Positions 36,363-45,162 are shown, counted from the first letter of the stretch. The stretch is DNA of 64,000 nucleotides from JAZGGS01 sp963764825 (GCA_963764825.1 CAVXUA010000009.1:62001-126000); one strand, 5' to 3'. Program-made: numbers and translations. The notes: a model not told the origin generated them from the sequence alone.

Positions 36363-37558
36363 TTATTTCATTAACACCATCTTCTTAATTTCAATAAAAG
36401 TTCCTGCTTTTATTTGGTAAAAATAAACCCCGCTTGATAATCCTTTAGCATTAAACTCAACTTCATAACTACCTGCTGGTTTTTCTTCGTTTATAAAAGT
36501 TGAATCTCACTTCCCAACACATCATAAACTTTAAGTGTAACAAAACTTAATTCTGGAATTTGATATTTGATTGTTGTTATGGGGTTGAAGGGATTAGGAT
36601 AATTCTGCTTTAATTTATAATTAGATAATTCAATATTATTATCTTCAACTGTTACAACAGGCTCCATACTTTTGAATACGCCATCTCCCCAAGTGGACAC
36701 ATACAAGTATCCTTCAAAATCTTCTGTCATTCCATAATTAGAATAATTGATTAGACCTGAATTGATTAAGTTCCAACTTGCGCCATTATCTGTTGACCTA
36801 TGGATTCCGATGCTTTGTTCAGATACGTATATATCGTCTGAAGTAGAAATAAACAAATTTGAGATGGTATTATTAACTTGAAGAACTTGCTCCCAATTTT
36901 CTCCATCATCTGTTGATCTATAAACTGTATTAAACCAAGTCATCACATATAAGTGATTGTCAGAGTTTATATCTATATCCCAACCGCCATCTACTCCTAA
37001 CAAAGGTTCCCAAGTCTCCCCATAATTTGTGTTCATTTAAATAGACCCATCACTATAGATATATATGTAATCCTCTTTTGTTATTTTTAATATTTTTACC
37101 TCTCCATTAGTAACCCACAAGGTATTCCAGGTGTTACCGAAATCGGTAGAGAATCTTAATTCCTGATTCCACTCATATAAAATATCGCCTCTCGAGTTTG
37201 TTTCTATTCTTGGCAAACTGTTACCCCATTGAGGAGCTACCACAACCCAGTTAATTCCTCCATCAATAGATCTTGATACTCTGTAGTCAGGTTCTCCGGT
37301 TATTTTATAGTAATACCCACTACCATCAAAAGTTATATCAACTCCATCTGTAAATGAGTCCCAACTTAAACCACCATCAGTTGACCTGTGAACTATCCCA
37401 TCATAATTACTTGTGGATATAACATAAATATTGCCAGAAGAATCGGTTTTCATTTGCTGAAGGTTTACACCGACTGGATTCCAGTTGGATGCCAAAAATT
37501 TTGGCTTAAAGATGAAAAAGGAAGGATAAAAAAGATGATTAAAAATATTATATAACAT
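36363..37558 (-). CDS. T9SS-sorted BNR/sialidase-repeat protein (in-frame stop and one frameshift)
   Basis: Beta-propeller-type repeats with the Asp-box pattern (HRSTDGGLSWDSF, SRSIDGGINWVVV, FSTDFGNTWNTL, YRSTDDGENWEQV, HRSTDNGASWNLI), then a sorting domain (YPNPFNPITTIKYQIPE, LKVYDVLGSEI). A TAA codon at 37037-37039 splits it in frame (SDGSI-stop-MNTNYGETW). A later shift near 36500 moves into NEEKPAGSYEVEFNAKGLSS and KKMVLMK with the stop at 36363. The 37558 start lacks a clear signal peptide, so the N-terminus may also be damaged. Probably a surface or secreted structural or binding protein. A nonsense mutation or a sequencing error are both possible. Confidence 0.75.
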
Positions 37559-37630
37559 TTGGTCAAGACGCCCATAACTCTCTCCCTTTGTTATTTGTTA
37601 TATGCAAACTAAGATATTAAGAGTGCTTCG

Positions 37631-37668
37631 GCAAGAAAAATAAATTGAACGATTGGCAAGTAATAAAA
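37631..37668 (-). repeat. Repeated upstream module, partial copy 3
   Basis: GCAAGAAAAATAAATTGAAC and GATTGGCAAGTAATAAAA match the 3' part of the modules at 31785-31887 and 39714-39813. It lies about 75 bp upstream of the BNR-repeat gene start at 37558. Confidence 0.65.
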
Positions 37669-37670
37669 AC

Positions 37671-37695
37671 CCCCTGCTTTATGATAGGACAGGGG
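37671..37695 (-). terminator. Terminator of the HEAT-protein gene
   Basis: Arms CCCCTG and CAGGGG around a 13-nt loop. On the minus strand it is followed by GTTTTTATTA. Lies 76 bp after the stop at 37771. Confidence 0.65.
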
Positions 37696-37770
37696 TAAAG
37701 AGGTTATGTGAACTACCCTAACTTAGTTTTTAGGGAAACAAATCATTATCAATAATGCTTGATTCAATTT

Positions 37771-38211
37771 TTAATTAACCAAGTATAGCTCTCCTTGGAA
37801 ATGATTGGTTAAATATTCATTGTAAATATGAGTACTCATCCTTCTAACTTTTTGGTTATTGTCATTGACTACCAGATTCTTAACTGCCAATAATCCATCT
37901 TCACTTCTCAGCTCATATAAAACTAAGGCTATCAATATTCTATTACTTGGATTTTGCTCTTTTTTTAATTGCTCTATCAATGCTTCTTCAGCTTCAGCAA
38001 TTCTGTAATAACCGACAAAATAGATTGAACTTCTTTTTACCCCATCATTCTCTGATTTTATGCCATCGAGTAAATTGATAAGAGCATATTTGTAATTTGT
38101 AATGTCTTTAATAGAGTTGGGCTGAGCAATAGCCTGACCCAAAGTAGTAACAAATAATAGACATAATAAAGAAAACACTAATTTGGCTTTTAGTAATACT
38201 TCGAGTTTCAT
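37771..38211 (-). CDS. Secreted HEAT-repeat-like small protein
   Basis: 146 residues: signal peptide (about 1-29, ending GQAIAQ), then helical HEAT-like repeats (DGVKRSSIYFVGYYRIAEAE, NRILIALVLYELRSEDGLLA, NQKVRRMSTHIYNEYL). Intact, no sorting domain. Probably periplasmic and protein-binding. Function unknown. Confidence 0.7.
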   Translation of the reverse strand: MKLEVLLKAKLVFSLLCLLFVTTLGQAIAQPNSIKDITNYKYALINLLDGIKSENDGVKRSSIYFVGYYRIAEAEEALIEQLKKEQNPSNRILIALVLYELRSEDGLLAVKNLVVNDNNQKVRRMSTHIYNEYLTNHFQGELYLVN

Positions 38212-38339
38212 TTTATATCTCCTTTGTTTTATGTTCTGACTAATAAGTCCCTGTAGTTGTATACTTATTGAGACTTAGAAAATTAGCAAGAGGTATAAAG
38301 AAAGTTGATAATCGGTTCAATTAACTGATAAAAAGAAAG

Positions 38340-38367
38340 CCCCCACCAACTTTCATTGATAGGGGCT
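38340..38367 (-). terminator. Terminator of the tandem-repeat cargo gene
   Basis: Arms GCCCC...ACCAA and TTGAT...GGGGC with loop CTTTCA, the same sequence family as 31884-31912 and 33803-33826. On the minus strand the T-tract is TTTCTTTTT. Confidence 0.75.
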
Positions 38368-38391
38368 ATTAATAAATTGATAATTCTTTTC

Positions 38392-39612
38392 TTACTTCAT
38401 CAACACCATCTTCTTAGTCTCAACAAAAGAACCTGCTTGTAATCTGTAGAAATAGATGCCGCTTGGCAGTTGTTCTGCATACCAAGTTATCTCATAAGTA
38501 CCAATACTTTTTTCTTCGTTAACTAATGTTTCCATTTCATTACCGAGTATATCAAACACTTTAACTATAATACTTGATGTTTGCGGAACTGAGTATTTTA
38601 TTTTAGTTGAAGGGTTGAAAGGATTAGGATAATTCCGACTTAGGTTATAATCAGTTGGTATTTCATTTATCTTTTCATCTTCATCAAATGTTCCGCTGAC
38701 GTTTGTTGTTCTCAGAAGTATTCCATCTTCACCCACAGCCGTCCCGGTAGATGAATCGGGAAAGCTGACACCATATAAATTTGCTACTCCGTCTTCTTCT
38801 AATATCCAAGTTGTACCGCCATTAGTCGTTCCCAGTATTCTCATTCCCGAACCAACAGCTTTCCCATTATTTGCATCGGTAAACGAAACACTCAACAAAG
38901 AATTTATTGTGCCGCTTGTTTGTGGTGTCCAGTTTGTTCCGCCATCAGTTGTTCTCAGTATTGTTCCAAAACCTACAGCCGTACCGATATTTCCATCGGT
39001 AAAAGAAACGCCCCGTAAATTTTCTGTTGTTCCACTCGTTTGTGATGTCCAGTTTGTTCCGCCATCAGTAGTTCTTAGAATTATTCCATTACTTCCAACA
39101 GCCGTACCGATATTTCCATCGGTAAAAGAAACGCCCCGTAAATTTTCTGTTGTTCCACTTGTTTGTGATGTCCAGTTTGTTCCGCCATCAGTAGTTCTTA
39201 GAATTATTCCATTACTTCCAACAGCCGTACCGTTAACTGAATCGGTACAGCTGACACCATACAAAGTTTCTGTTGTTCCGCTTGTCTGCAATATCCAGTT
39301 TACCCCAGCGTTAGTAGTTCTTGTGATTGTTCCATTACTTCCAACAGCCGTACCGTTAACTGAGTCGGTACAGCTGACACCATACAAAGTTTCTGTTGTT
39401 CCGCTTGTCTGCAATATCCAGTTTACCCCAGCGTTAGTAGTTCTTGTGATTGTTCCATCACTTCCTACAGCCGTACCGTTATCAAAATCGGTACAGCTGA
39501 CACCCCGTAAAGTGTTAAATGTTCCGCTATTCTGCTGAACCCAACCTTGCTGTGAAAGTGTTGTTATTTGTAATAAAAGAAATGCATTAAAAAGTAAAGA
39601 TAAGAATTTCAT
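38392..39612 (-). CDS. T9SS-sorted beta-propeller protein with seven 41-residue repeats
   Basis: 406 residues, intact. Signal peptide 1-20. Residues about 28-315 are seven tandem copies of a roughly 41-residue Ycf48/BNR-like unit (consensus TSGTTETLYGVSCTD, NGTAVGSNGTITRTT, NAGVNW), suggesting a seven-bladed propeller. The last 90 residues are the sorting domain (YPNPFNPSTKIKYSVPQ, VKVFDILGNEMETL, SGIYFYRLQAGSFVETKKMV). Repeats 2-5 are almost identical at DNA level, so recent expansion or gene conversion is likely. Surface-displayed, with binding or structural role unknown. Confidence 0.88.
   Translation of the reverse strand: MKFLSLLFNAFLLLQITTLSQQGWVQQNSGTFNTLRGVSCTDFDNGTAVGSDGTITRTTNAGVNWILQTSGTTETLYGVSCTDSVNGTAVGSNGTITRTTNAGVNWILQTSGTTETLYGVSCTDSVNGTAVGSNGIILRTTDGGTNWTSQTSGTTENLRGVSFTDGNIGTAVGSNGIILRTTDGGTNWTSQTSGTTENLRGVSFTDGNIGTAVGFGTILRTTDGGTNWTPQTSGTINSLLSVSFTDANNGKAVGSGMRILGTTNGGTTWILEEDGVANLYGVSFPDSSTGTAVGEDGILLRTTNVSGTFDEDEKINEIPTDYNLSRNYPNPFNPSTKIKYSVPQTSSIIVKVFDILGNEMETLVNEEKSIGTYEITWYAEQLPSGIYFYRLQAGSFVETKKMVLMK
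38690..39531. repeat. Tandem 123-bp repeats inside the propeller gene
   Basis: About seven units of 123 bp. Units 2-3 (about 39225-39480) and 4-5 (about 38960-39190) are nearly identical in long stretches. The regularity also creates a long open frame on the plus strand, which is not a gene. Confidence 0.85.
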
Positions 39613-39918
39613 AGCAACCTCCCTGTAGTTACCAATTTAATATATTGCTCTAAACCTCAGGGAAAATGTTTGTACTTAGAATATTCTGCAATGTTCGTAA
39701 TCCGCTCCTCAATCTCCTCTGCAGGTGTAGATAATAATTACTGACCATTAACTTGGGATAATAATAGATTAGAGTCAAGAAAAATAAACTTAACGATTGG
39801 CAAGTAATAAAAATCCCCGCAAACTAATTATGTAACCATCTATTACTATCCGTATCATCCCCGTATAAGTCCGTCAGAGTATGCTCACGTCATTTTAATT
39901 GAAATTTGGTATCAAAAT
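39613..39918. other. Intergenic region with repeated upstream module, copy 2
   Basis: 306 bp without a gene on the minus strand side. 39714-39813 is the ~100-bp module shared with 31785-31887, including TCTTGACTCT on the minus strand, about 100 bp upstream of the propeller gene. The remainder (39814-39918) is the upstream region of the plus-strand ORF at 39919 and shows nothing recognisable. Confidence 0.6.
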
Positions 39919-40215
39919 ATGAATGCCATACATTTGTATGGTATGCGAAGGAAGGAGTTTAAATCCCGTTTATTTAAGAAAAAGATAAAACCAGATGAAA
40001 TAGATTACTGGTTCTTTCTCTATGCGGAAACATTGTATAGGTTAAACCAATTAAAAGATCTAAAATGCACCTGCTCATATTGTTATTCAGAAAAACTAAA
40101 GCTGGAACATATAATTAGACAAATGGAAGAAGATCAGCACATCCAATCAAATCCTAAAGCAAACAAAATCACCGGCAAAGGTGATTGTGGTAGACGATTA
40201 GGTCCTGTCGCCTAA
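39919..40215 (+). CDS. Hypothetical protein, only plus-strand ORF of the cassette
   Basis: 98 residues, basic, with an N-terminal RRKEFKSRLFKKKIKPDEID, a helical WFFLYAETLYRLNQLKDLK and a compact cysteine motif CTCSYCYSEKLKLEHII that could hold a metal. The C-terminal 20 residues are low in structure. No ribosome-binding site is convincing. I do not recognise the family and it may be a chance frame. The cysteine spacing and codon use make a real gene somewhat more likely than not. Confidence 0.4.
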   Translation: MNAIHLYGMRRKEFKSRLFKKKIKPDEIDYWFFLYAETLYRLNQLKDLKCTCSYCYSEKLKLEHIIRQMEEDQHIQSNPKANKITGKGDCGRRLGPVA

Positions 40216-40232
40216 TCAAATATTTTCATTCA

Positions 40233-40604
40233 CTACTGTATAAGTGCTAATTTCTCAGTCTCAACAAAATTACCAGCCATTAATTGGTAGAAGTAAACTC
40301 CACTTGGAAGCGAAGATGCGTTGAATTCAACTTCATAACTTCCAGCAGGTTTAGATTCTTTAACTAAAATTGCAACTTCACTTCCTAACACATCAATCAC
40401 TATTAAACATACGTTTTGCGTCTCTCGTCTTTCGTCTTGCGGAATTGTAAATCTGATTGTTGTGTTTGGGTTGAAAGGATTTGGAAAGTTTTGGTATAAC
40501 TTAAACTCATCAACAATTAGATTCTCAACTTCTTCAACAGGTAAAATATTATCATCAAAGTTAGATTGATAAAACTTACCACGTTTGAATAGAAACATAA
40601 TCAC
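40233..40604 (-). pseudogene. T9SS sorting domain without a passenger (truncated cargo gene)
   Basis: 123 codons. Residues 1-30 have no signal peptide or known domain. From residue 38 on it is a complete sorting domain (YQNFPNPFNPNTTIRFTIPQ, VIDVLGSEVAILVKESKPAG, SGVYFYQLMAGNFVETEKLA). Without an export signal it cannot reach T9SS, so it is best read as the 3' remnant of a deleted gene, lying near the right edge of the cassette. Confidence 0.7.
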
Positions 40605-40704
40605 ACTCCCATTCTGTCTTTAAGAGTGTAAAAGTGTTCTTTAGATTAACAATTGACTGAACAGCTTATGAAAAAGGTTGGAATTTGAATATGATTGGCT
40701 ATAC

Positions 40705-40820
40705 ACCTCTTCGTCCCGAACGAAGCGCGCTAACCGGGCTGCGCTACACCCCGAAAGTAATTTTATATTTCTGAAAAAAATACATTACAAATATGAACTT
40801 TTATTAGAGAAAATCAATTA
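40705..40820. repeat. 116-bp direct repeat, right copy (partial tRNA-Pro)
   Basis: Same as 31028-31143 with one substitution in an A-run. It contains tRNA-Pro nt 1-49 on the minus strand and the upstream flank. The T-arm and 3' acceptor are missing, so it is not a functional tRNA. It marks the right boundary of the cassette. Confidence 0.9.
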
Positions 40821-41035
40821 ATTGGTGCAAAAAATGTACTGGAATGATTTTTGCACTTATATAACTCGATTTACACAGCAAAAATTAATTTCATTAAAAT
40901 ATTAAAAATGTTGTTTTTATTCATAAAATGTAATATCTTTTTTTGAGATAAATAAGTAAGTTTGAACAACCAATAATTTACTTTAGAATAAATTAAGTAA
41001 TCAAATACTCTACAACAATAATCGAGGGAAACCTT

Positions 41036-42163
41036 ATGAAAAAAACAATTACATTACTGTCTCTGATATTGCTACTTTCCAGTAGTAATTTTGCTCAGGA
41101 TCGGTTTGTCTTTACAGATGCCTGGGGAATTGGATTTGGATTTACATATCCAATGTATGTATCTATAAACGATGCTCAATTAAAATCAAGCGAATTCTAT
41201 GGTGGACATATCTCTATCCAGAGAAATTTCTCGGAAAGTGTTGCCTGGAGATTAAAAGGCGCCTATAACCATGTTTCAGCTCAGTATGATGTCCGTACAT
41301 CCCTTGATCCTAGAGTTGAAAATGATATGATTACCGCCGATCTTGATTTTATGTACTATTTCAACCCTTGCGATCCAATTGCGATGTTTCTTATAGCTGG
41401 CGCTGGTGTAAACTTCAACAAACCTGAAAATGCATTAGATCCTGAGTTAGATGGTGAAAGCAACACAGGAGCGCAATTTAATATAGGCGCTGGTGTTGAC
41501 ATTAGACTGGGTAAATTTTGGAGATTGCATGGTGAGGGAGTCTATCATACCATGGGTAATAGCAAAATAGATGGCAACCGTGGGGGTGCAAACAGCTTCT
41601 TTGGCGGTACCGCTAACGATACCTGGGTTAATGCTGATATTGGTTTATTATATTACTTTGGTACAGGCGAACTTTCAAAATATTGCCAACTCTATACAGG
41701 TATTGCAGAAGTTGATTATGATAAAATTGAAGATATCGTTAAAAGATATCAAACTGAACCTTGTGAAATTGATTATAACAGAATTGAAGATATTGTTAAA
41801 AGACATTGTGGTAAAGCAATTGTTGAAGACAAATGGGTTCTTATTGGTGTGAACTTTGATTTCAACAAAGCTACACTAAGACCAGAAGCTTACCCAATAT
41901 TAGACCATGCTGCACAAGTTCTTTTAGGTCATACAGATGTTAGTATTGAGGTACAGGGACATACAGATCAGATTGGTTCTGATAAGTATAACGATAAGCT
42001 CTCTCTACAAAGATCTGAGACTGTTAAAAAATACCTCATTGCTAAAGGCGTAGATGCTGGCAGATTAACTACTGTTGGTAAAGGTAAGAGAGTATTACTC
42101 TTCAATGAAAAAGATGCTGTTAGCAGGTTCTATAACAGAAGAGTTGAATTTCATACCAGATAA
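41036..42163 (+). CDS. OmpA-family outer-membrane protein
   Basis: 375 residues: signal peptide 1-20 (ends NFAQ), an eight-strand OmpA/porin-like beta-barrel (about 25-215), a linker with a short duplicated segment (YDKIEDIVKRYQTEPC and YNRIEDIVKRHCGKA), and a C-terminal OmpA peptidoglycan-binding domain (VNFDFNKATLRPEAYPILD, VQGHTDQIGSDKYNDKLSLQ, YNRRVEFHTR). It anchors the outer membrane to peptidoglycan. Monocistronic with a strong terminator. It lies just right of the repeat, so it is probably native flank DNA. Confidence 0.92.
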   Translation: MKKTITLLSLILLLSSSNFAQDRFVFTDAWGIGFGFTYPMYVSINDAQLKSSEFYGGHISIQRNFSESVAWRLKGAYNHVSAQYDVRTSLDPRVENDMITADLDFMYYFNPCDPIAMFLIAGAGVNFNKPENALDPELDGESNTGAQFNIGAGVDIRLGKFWRLHGEGVYHTMGNSKIDGNRGGANSFFGGTANDTWVNADIGLLYYFGTGELSKYCQLYTGIAEVDYDKIEDIVKRYQTEPCEIDYNRIEDIVKRHCGKAIVEDKWVLIGVNFDFNKATLRPEAYPILDHAAQVLLGHTDVSIEVQGHTDQIGSDKYNDKLSLQRSETVKKYLIAKGVDAGRLTTVGKGKRVLLFNEKDAVSRFYNRRVEFHTR

Positions 42164-42187
42164 TTAACTCTTGAATGAACTTTTATT

Positions 42188-42217
42188 TAGGGATCCCATC
42201 TGGGATCCCTTTTTTTA
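42188..42217 (+). terminator. Rho-independent terminator after the OmpA-family gene
   Basis: Perfect stem AGGGATCCCA / TGGGATCCCT with a 2-nt loop, followed by TTTTTTT. Begins about 25 bp after the stop. Confidence 0.95.
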
Positions 42218-42291
42218 TGCCTGGATGAAAAAATTTTGGATTTTATAAAATAAGATTTATCTTTACTTAATTATTAATTAACCTTTAATTC

Positions 42292-42375
42292 TATCCGGAG
42301 AGATGGAGAAGGAATCAATGAAAAAATTTAACAACATTATTAACCTCTGCGGATTTAATCCAAAGAGGATTTTTT
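42292..42375 (+). promoter_or_regulatory. Putative PyrR-dependent attenuator in the pyr leader
   Basis: 42292-42306 (TATCCGGAGAGATGG) resembles the PyrR-binding loop of pyr leaders (consensus around UCCAGAGAGG). 42344-42375 is a terminator-like hairpin: CCTCT...AGAGG with an inner GGATT...AATCC, followed by ATTTTTTAT. The 3' arm contains the pyrR ribosome-binding site (AGAGGA), so the hairpin could act on transcription, translation or both. A 24-codon frame (42303-42377) overlaps it and might be a leader peptide. Confidence 0.6.
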
Positions 42376-42379
42376 ATAT

Positions 42380-42925
42380 ATGCTTATAAAATCAAAACCA
42401 GTAGACCAGGAAGGTCTTGAAAGAATCATAACAAGAATTTCTCACGAAATACTTGAAAAAAACAAGGGCTCAAAAAATCTTGCAATCATCGGTATGCGTA
42501 CACGGGGTGAATTTTTAGCAAACAGGATTGCTGAAAAGATCAAAAAAATTGATAATGCTGAACTCCCACTTGGTGTTCTTGATGCAACCTTATACCGTGA
42601 TGATTTTCGTACCCGCCTTAAGCAGCCGGAAATATCTGTTTCCAACATTACCTTCGATCTTAATGAAAAGGATATAATTTTAGTTGATGATGTTTTATAT
42701 ACCGGTAGAACAGTTCGATCGGCGTTAAATGCACTTATGGATATGGGAAGACCATCTTCCATCCAACTTTGTATTCTTGTTGATAGAGGGCATCGCGAGC
42801 TTCCTATACGAGCCGATTATGTTGGTAAGAATATTCCAACTTCACATAATGAAGAAATTAAAGTGAAATTGAACGAGGTTGATGGCGAAGATGCTATCTA
42901 TCTTATTGAAATAAATAGTGAATAA
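42380..42925 (+). CDS. pyrR: PyrR, bifunctional pyr operon regulator / uracil phosphoribosyltransferase
   Basis: 181 residues. PRPP-binding loop in IILVDDVLYTGRTVRSAL near residue 95, IIGMRTRGEFLANRI near residue 37, LDATLYRDDF and LVDRGHRELPIRADYVGKNI. It binds pyr leader RNA with UMP as co-ligand. It is first in a pyrR-pyrB-pyrC operon and lies directly behind a matching leader structure. Confidence 0.95.
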   Translation: MLIKSKPVDQEGLERIITRISHEILEKNKGSKNLAIIGMRTRGEFLANRIAEKIKKIDNAELPLGVLDATLYRDDFRTRLKQPEISVSNITFDLNEKDIILVDDVLYTGRTVRSALNALMDMGRPSSIQLCILVDRGHRELPIRADYVGKNIPTSHNEEIKVKLNEVDGEDAIYLIEINSE

Positions 42926-42936
42926 TTAAATTTATT

Positions 42937-43857
42937 ATGCCATTAAACAACAGACATTTATTAGGATTGCAGGGTGTGCCAAAGGAAGATATTCAATTAA
43001 TCCTGGATACTGCACACACATTTAGGGAAATTCTTGATAGACCAATTAAAAAAGTTCCTACCCTGCAAGGAAAAACAATTGTAAACCTGTTTTACGAAAG
43101 TTCTACTAGAACTAGAATTTCATTTGAACTTGCTGAAAAAAGACTTTCAGCAGATACAATAAACTTTTCAATTTCAGGCAGCAGTGTAAGCAAAGGTGAG
43201 ACTTTTAAAGATACGATGCGAAACATTGAAGCAATGAAAGTAGATATGGTTGTTGCAAGGCACGAGGCTGCTGGTGTACCGTTATTCCTAACAAATATTT
43301 GCGACGCAAATATTATAAATGCCGGCGACGGCATCCACGAACATCCAACTCAGGCACTTTTGGATATGTATTCAATTAGGCAAAAAATTGGGAAACTGGA
43401 AGGACTTAAAGTTTGTATTGTTGGAGATGTTGCCCATAGCAGGGTTGCACTTTCCAATATTTACGGATTAATAACCATGGGAGCAAAAGTTTCAGTTTGC
43501 GGACCTTCAACTATGATTCCGAGGTATATGCAGGAATTAGGAGTTGATGTAATTCATAACATTGATGAAGCTATCCAGGAAAATGATGTACTTAATGTTT
43601 TGCGCATTCAACTGGAACGCAAAGCAAAGGAATATTTCCCATCCATAAGGGAGTATGCAAAATATTTTGGAATTACACAGGAAAGATTGGATAAAAACGG
43701 TAAAGATATTTTGTTACTGCATCCTGGTCCGATAAATCGTGGAGTTGAATTATCTTCCGAAGTTGCTGATGGATCGAACCAGATTATATTATACCAGGTT
43801 ACTAACGGTGTGGCTGTTCGCATGGCTGTGCTTTATTTATTAGGAACTCTTAACTAA
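42937..43857 (+). CDS. pyrB: Aspartate carbamoyltransferase catalytic subunit
   Basis: 306 residues. Carbamoyl-phosphate loop FYESSTRTRISFE near residue 52, HPTQALLDMYSIRQ, KVCIVGDVAHSRVALSN, and LLHPGPINRGVEL. Makes carbamoyl-aspartate in de novo pyrimidine synthesis. Intact, 11 bp after pyrR. No pyrI is visible. Confidence 0.97.
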   Translation: MPLNNRHLLGLQGVPKEDIQLILDTAHTFREILDRPIKKVPTLQGKTIVNLFYESSTRTRISFELAEKRLSADTINFSISGSSVSKGETFKDTMRNIEAMKVDMVVARHEAAGVPLFLTNICDANIINAGDGIHEHPTQALLDMYSIRQKIGKLEGLKVCIVGDVAHSRVALSNIYGLITMGAKVSVCGPSTMIPRYMQELGVDVIHNIDEAIQENDVLNVLRIQLERKAKEYFPSIREYAKYFGITQERLDKNGKDILLLHPGPINRGVELSSEVADGSNQIILYQVTNGVAVRMAVLYLLGTLN

Positions 43858-43868
43858 GGATTTTGTTG

Positions 43869-45162
43869 ATGAAAGTAGCCTTAAAAAATGTAACCTTATT
43901 TCATCCTGGGCAGAAAATAGATGAAAAAAATATATCGATACTTTTAACTGATGGTTTCATCTCAAATATTGGAAAATTAAGTAAAGAAGATCTTGATGGA
44001 TCAAAAGAACTCGATTTGGAAAACAAATATGTTGTACCCGGATTTTTTGATATGCATGTTCATTTAAGAGAGCCAGGCAGGGAGGATAAGGAAACAGTTG
44101 AAACCGGTTGTAACAGTGCTGCCAATGGTGGGTTTACAGCAGTGGCTTGCATGCCTAATACTGAACCCGTGATTGACTCGGCAGAAGTGGTAAATTTTAT
44201 AAAAGAAAAGGCTTCAGCTCACCTCGTTGATGTTTATCCTGTGGGTGCAGCAACTCTTAAAAGAGAAGGCGAAGTAATTGCACCTATGGCAGAGCTTTAT
44301 GAAGCAGGTGTAGTTGGATTTTCAGATGATGGAGTTGCAATTAAAAGCGCGTCCGTTTTGCGCAGAGCTTTAGAATATTCAAGTATGTATAATGTTCCTA
44401 TAATTGAGCATTGTGAAGATGAATCCCTTACAGGTGGCGCAATGAATGAAGGGCTTAACTCAACTATGCTTGGCTTGCCACCGGTTCCGGCAGTATCAGA
44501 AGATATTATTGTTGGAAGAGATATTTTAATGGCTGAATATACTGGCGGTAGAATTCATATTGCACATATAAGTACTGCAACTGCTGTAGAAATGGTTAGA
44601 CAGGCAAAAAAGAAAAGTCTTCCTGTTACCGCAGAAGTTACCCCTCATCATTTTACATTAACTGATGATGCAGTTAAAAGCTATGATGCAAATGCCAAAA
44701 TGAGTCCGCCGCTTAGAACTCAGAAAGATGTTGATGCAATGTTAGAAGGATTGAAAGATGATACTATTGATGCAATCGCAAGCGATCATGCACCGCATGC
44801 GATTGAAGAAAAGGAAACTGAATTTCAGTATGCACCAAATGGTATTGTAGGTTTGGAAACTGAAGTTGGATTGGCATTATCAGAACTATATCACAAAAAA
44901 ATTCTTACCCTGGAACAAGTTATTGAAAAGCTTATCAATCAATCCCAGGAAAATTTGTAACATCCCTGTCCCAAGTTTGAAGTTGGTGAACCAGCCAATT
45001 TTACAATATTAGATTTAAACCTTGTTTGGACGGTTGATATAAAAAGAATTCAAATCTAAATCAAAAAATTCTCCATTCGATAAAAGACTTCTTACAGGAA
45101 AATCTGTTGGGGTTGTAAACAATGGAAAATTATTCTACAATGATGAAATGATCTCCATATAG
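43869..45162 (+). CDS. pyrC: Dihydroorotase (frameshifts in the last 80 residues)
   Basis: Zinc amidohydrolase closing the dihydroorotate ring. Motifs: VVPGFFDMHVHLREPGRE near residue 57 (metal-binding HxH), IIEHCEDESL, HIAHISTATAVEMVRQA, and AIASDHAPHAIEEKE (catalytic Asp). I choose the ATG at 43869 (AAGGA about 9 bp upstream) over an in-frame TTG at 43863. The frame stops at 44960, but shifts near 44950 and 45050 restore NIPVPKFEVGEPANFTILDL and VGVVNNGKLFYNDEM with a stop at 45162. The type I (class with full metal site) length then fits. Confidence 0.94.

Noticed and set aside
38909..39538. 209-codon plus-strand ORF
   Set aside because: It is created by the 123-bp repeat periodicity of the propeller gene on the other strand. 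Its translation is a low-complexity Val/Pro repeat.
31143..40705. A simple tRNA-3'-end integrative element with its own integrase
   Set aside because: The integrase remnant lies outside the repeat pair and the repeat holds the tRNA 5' part, so the standard model does not fit. Reported instead as a repeat-bounded cassette of unclear mechanism.
40705..40820. A second tRNA-Pro gene
   Set aside because: Only nt 1-49 are present. The T-arm and 3' acceptor strand are missing.
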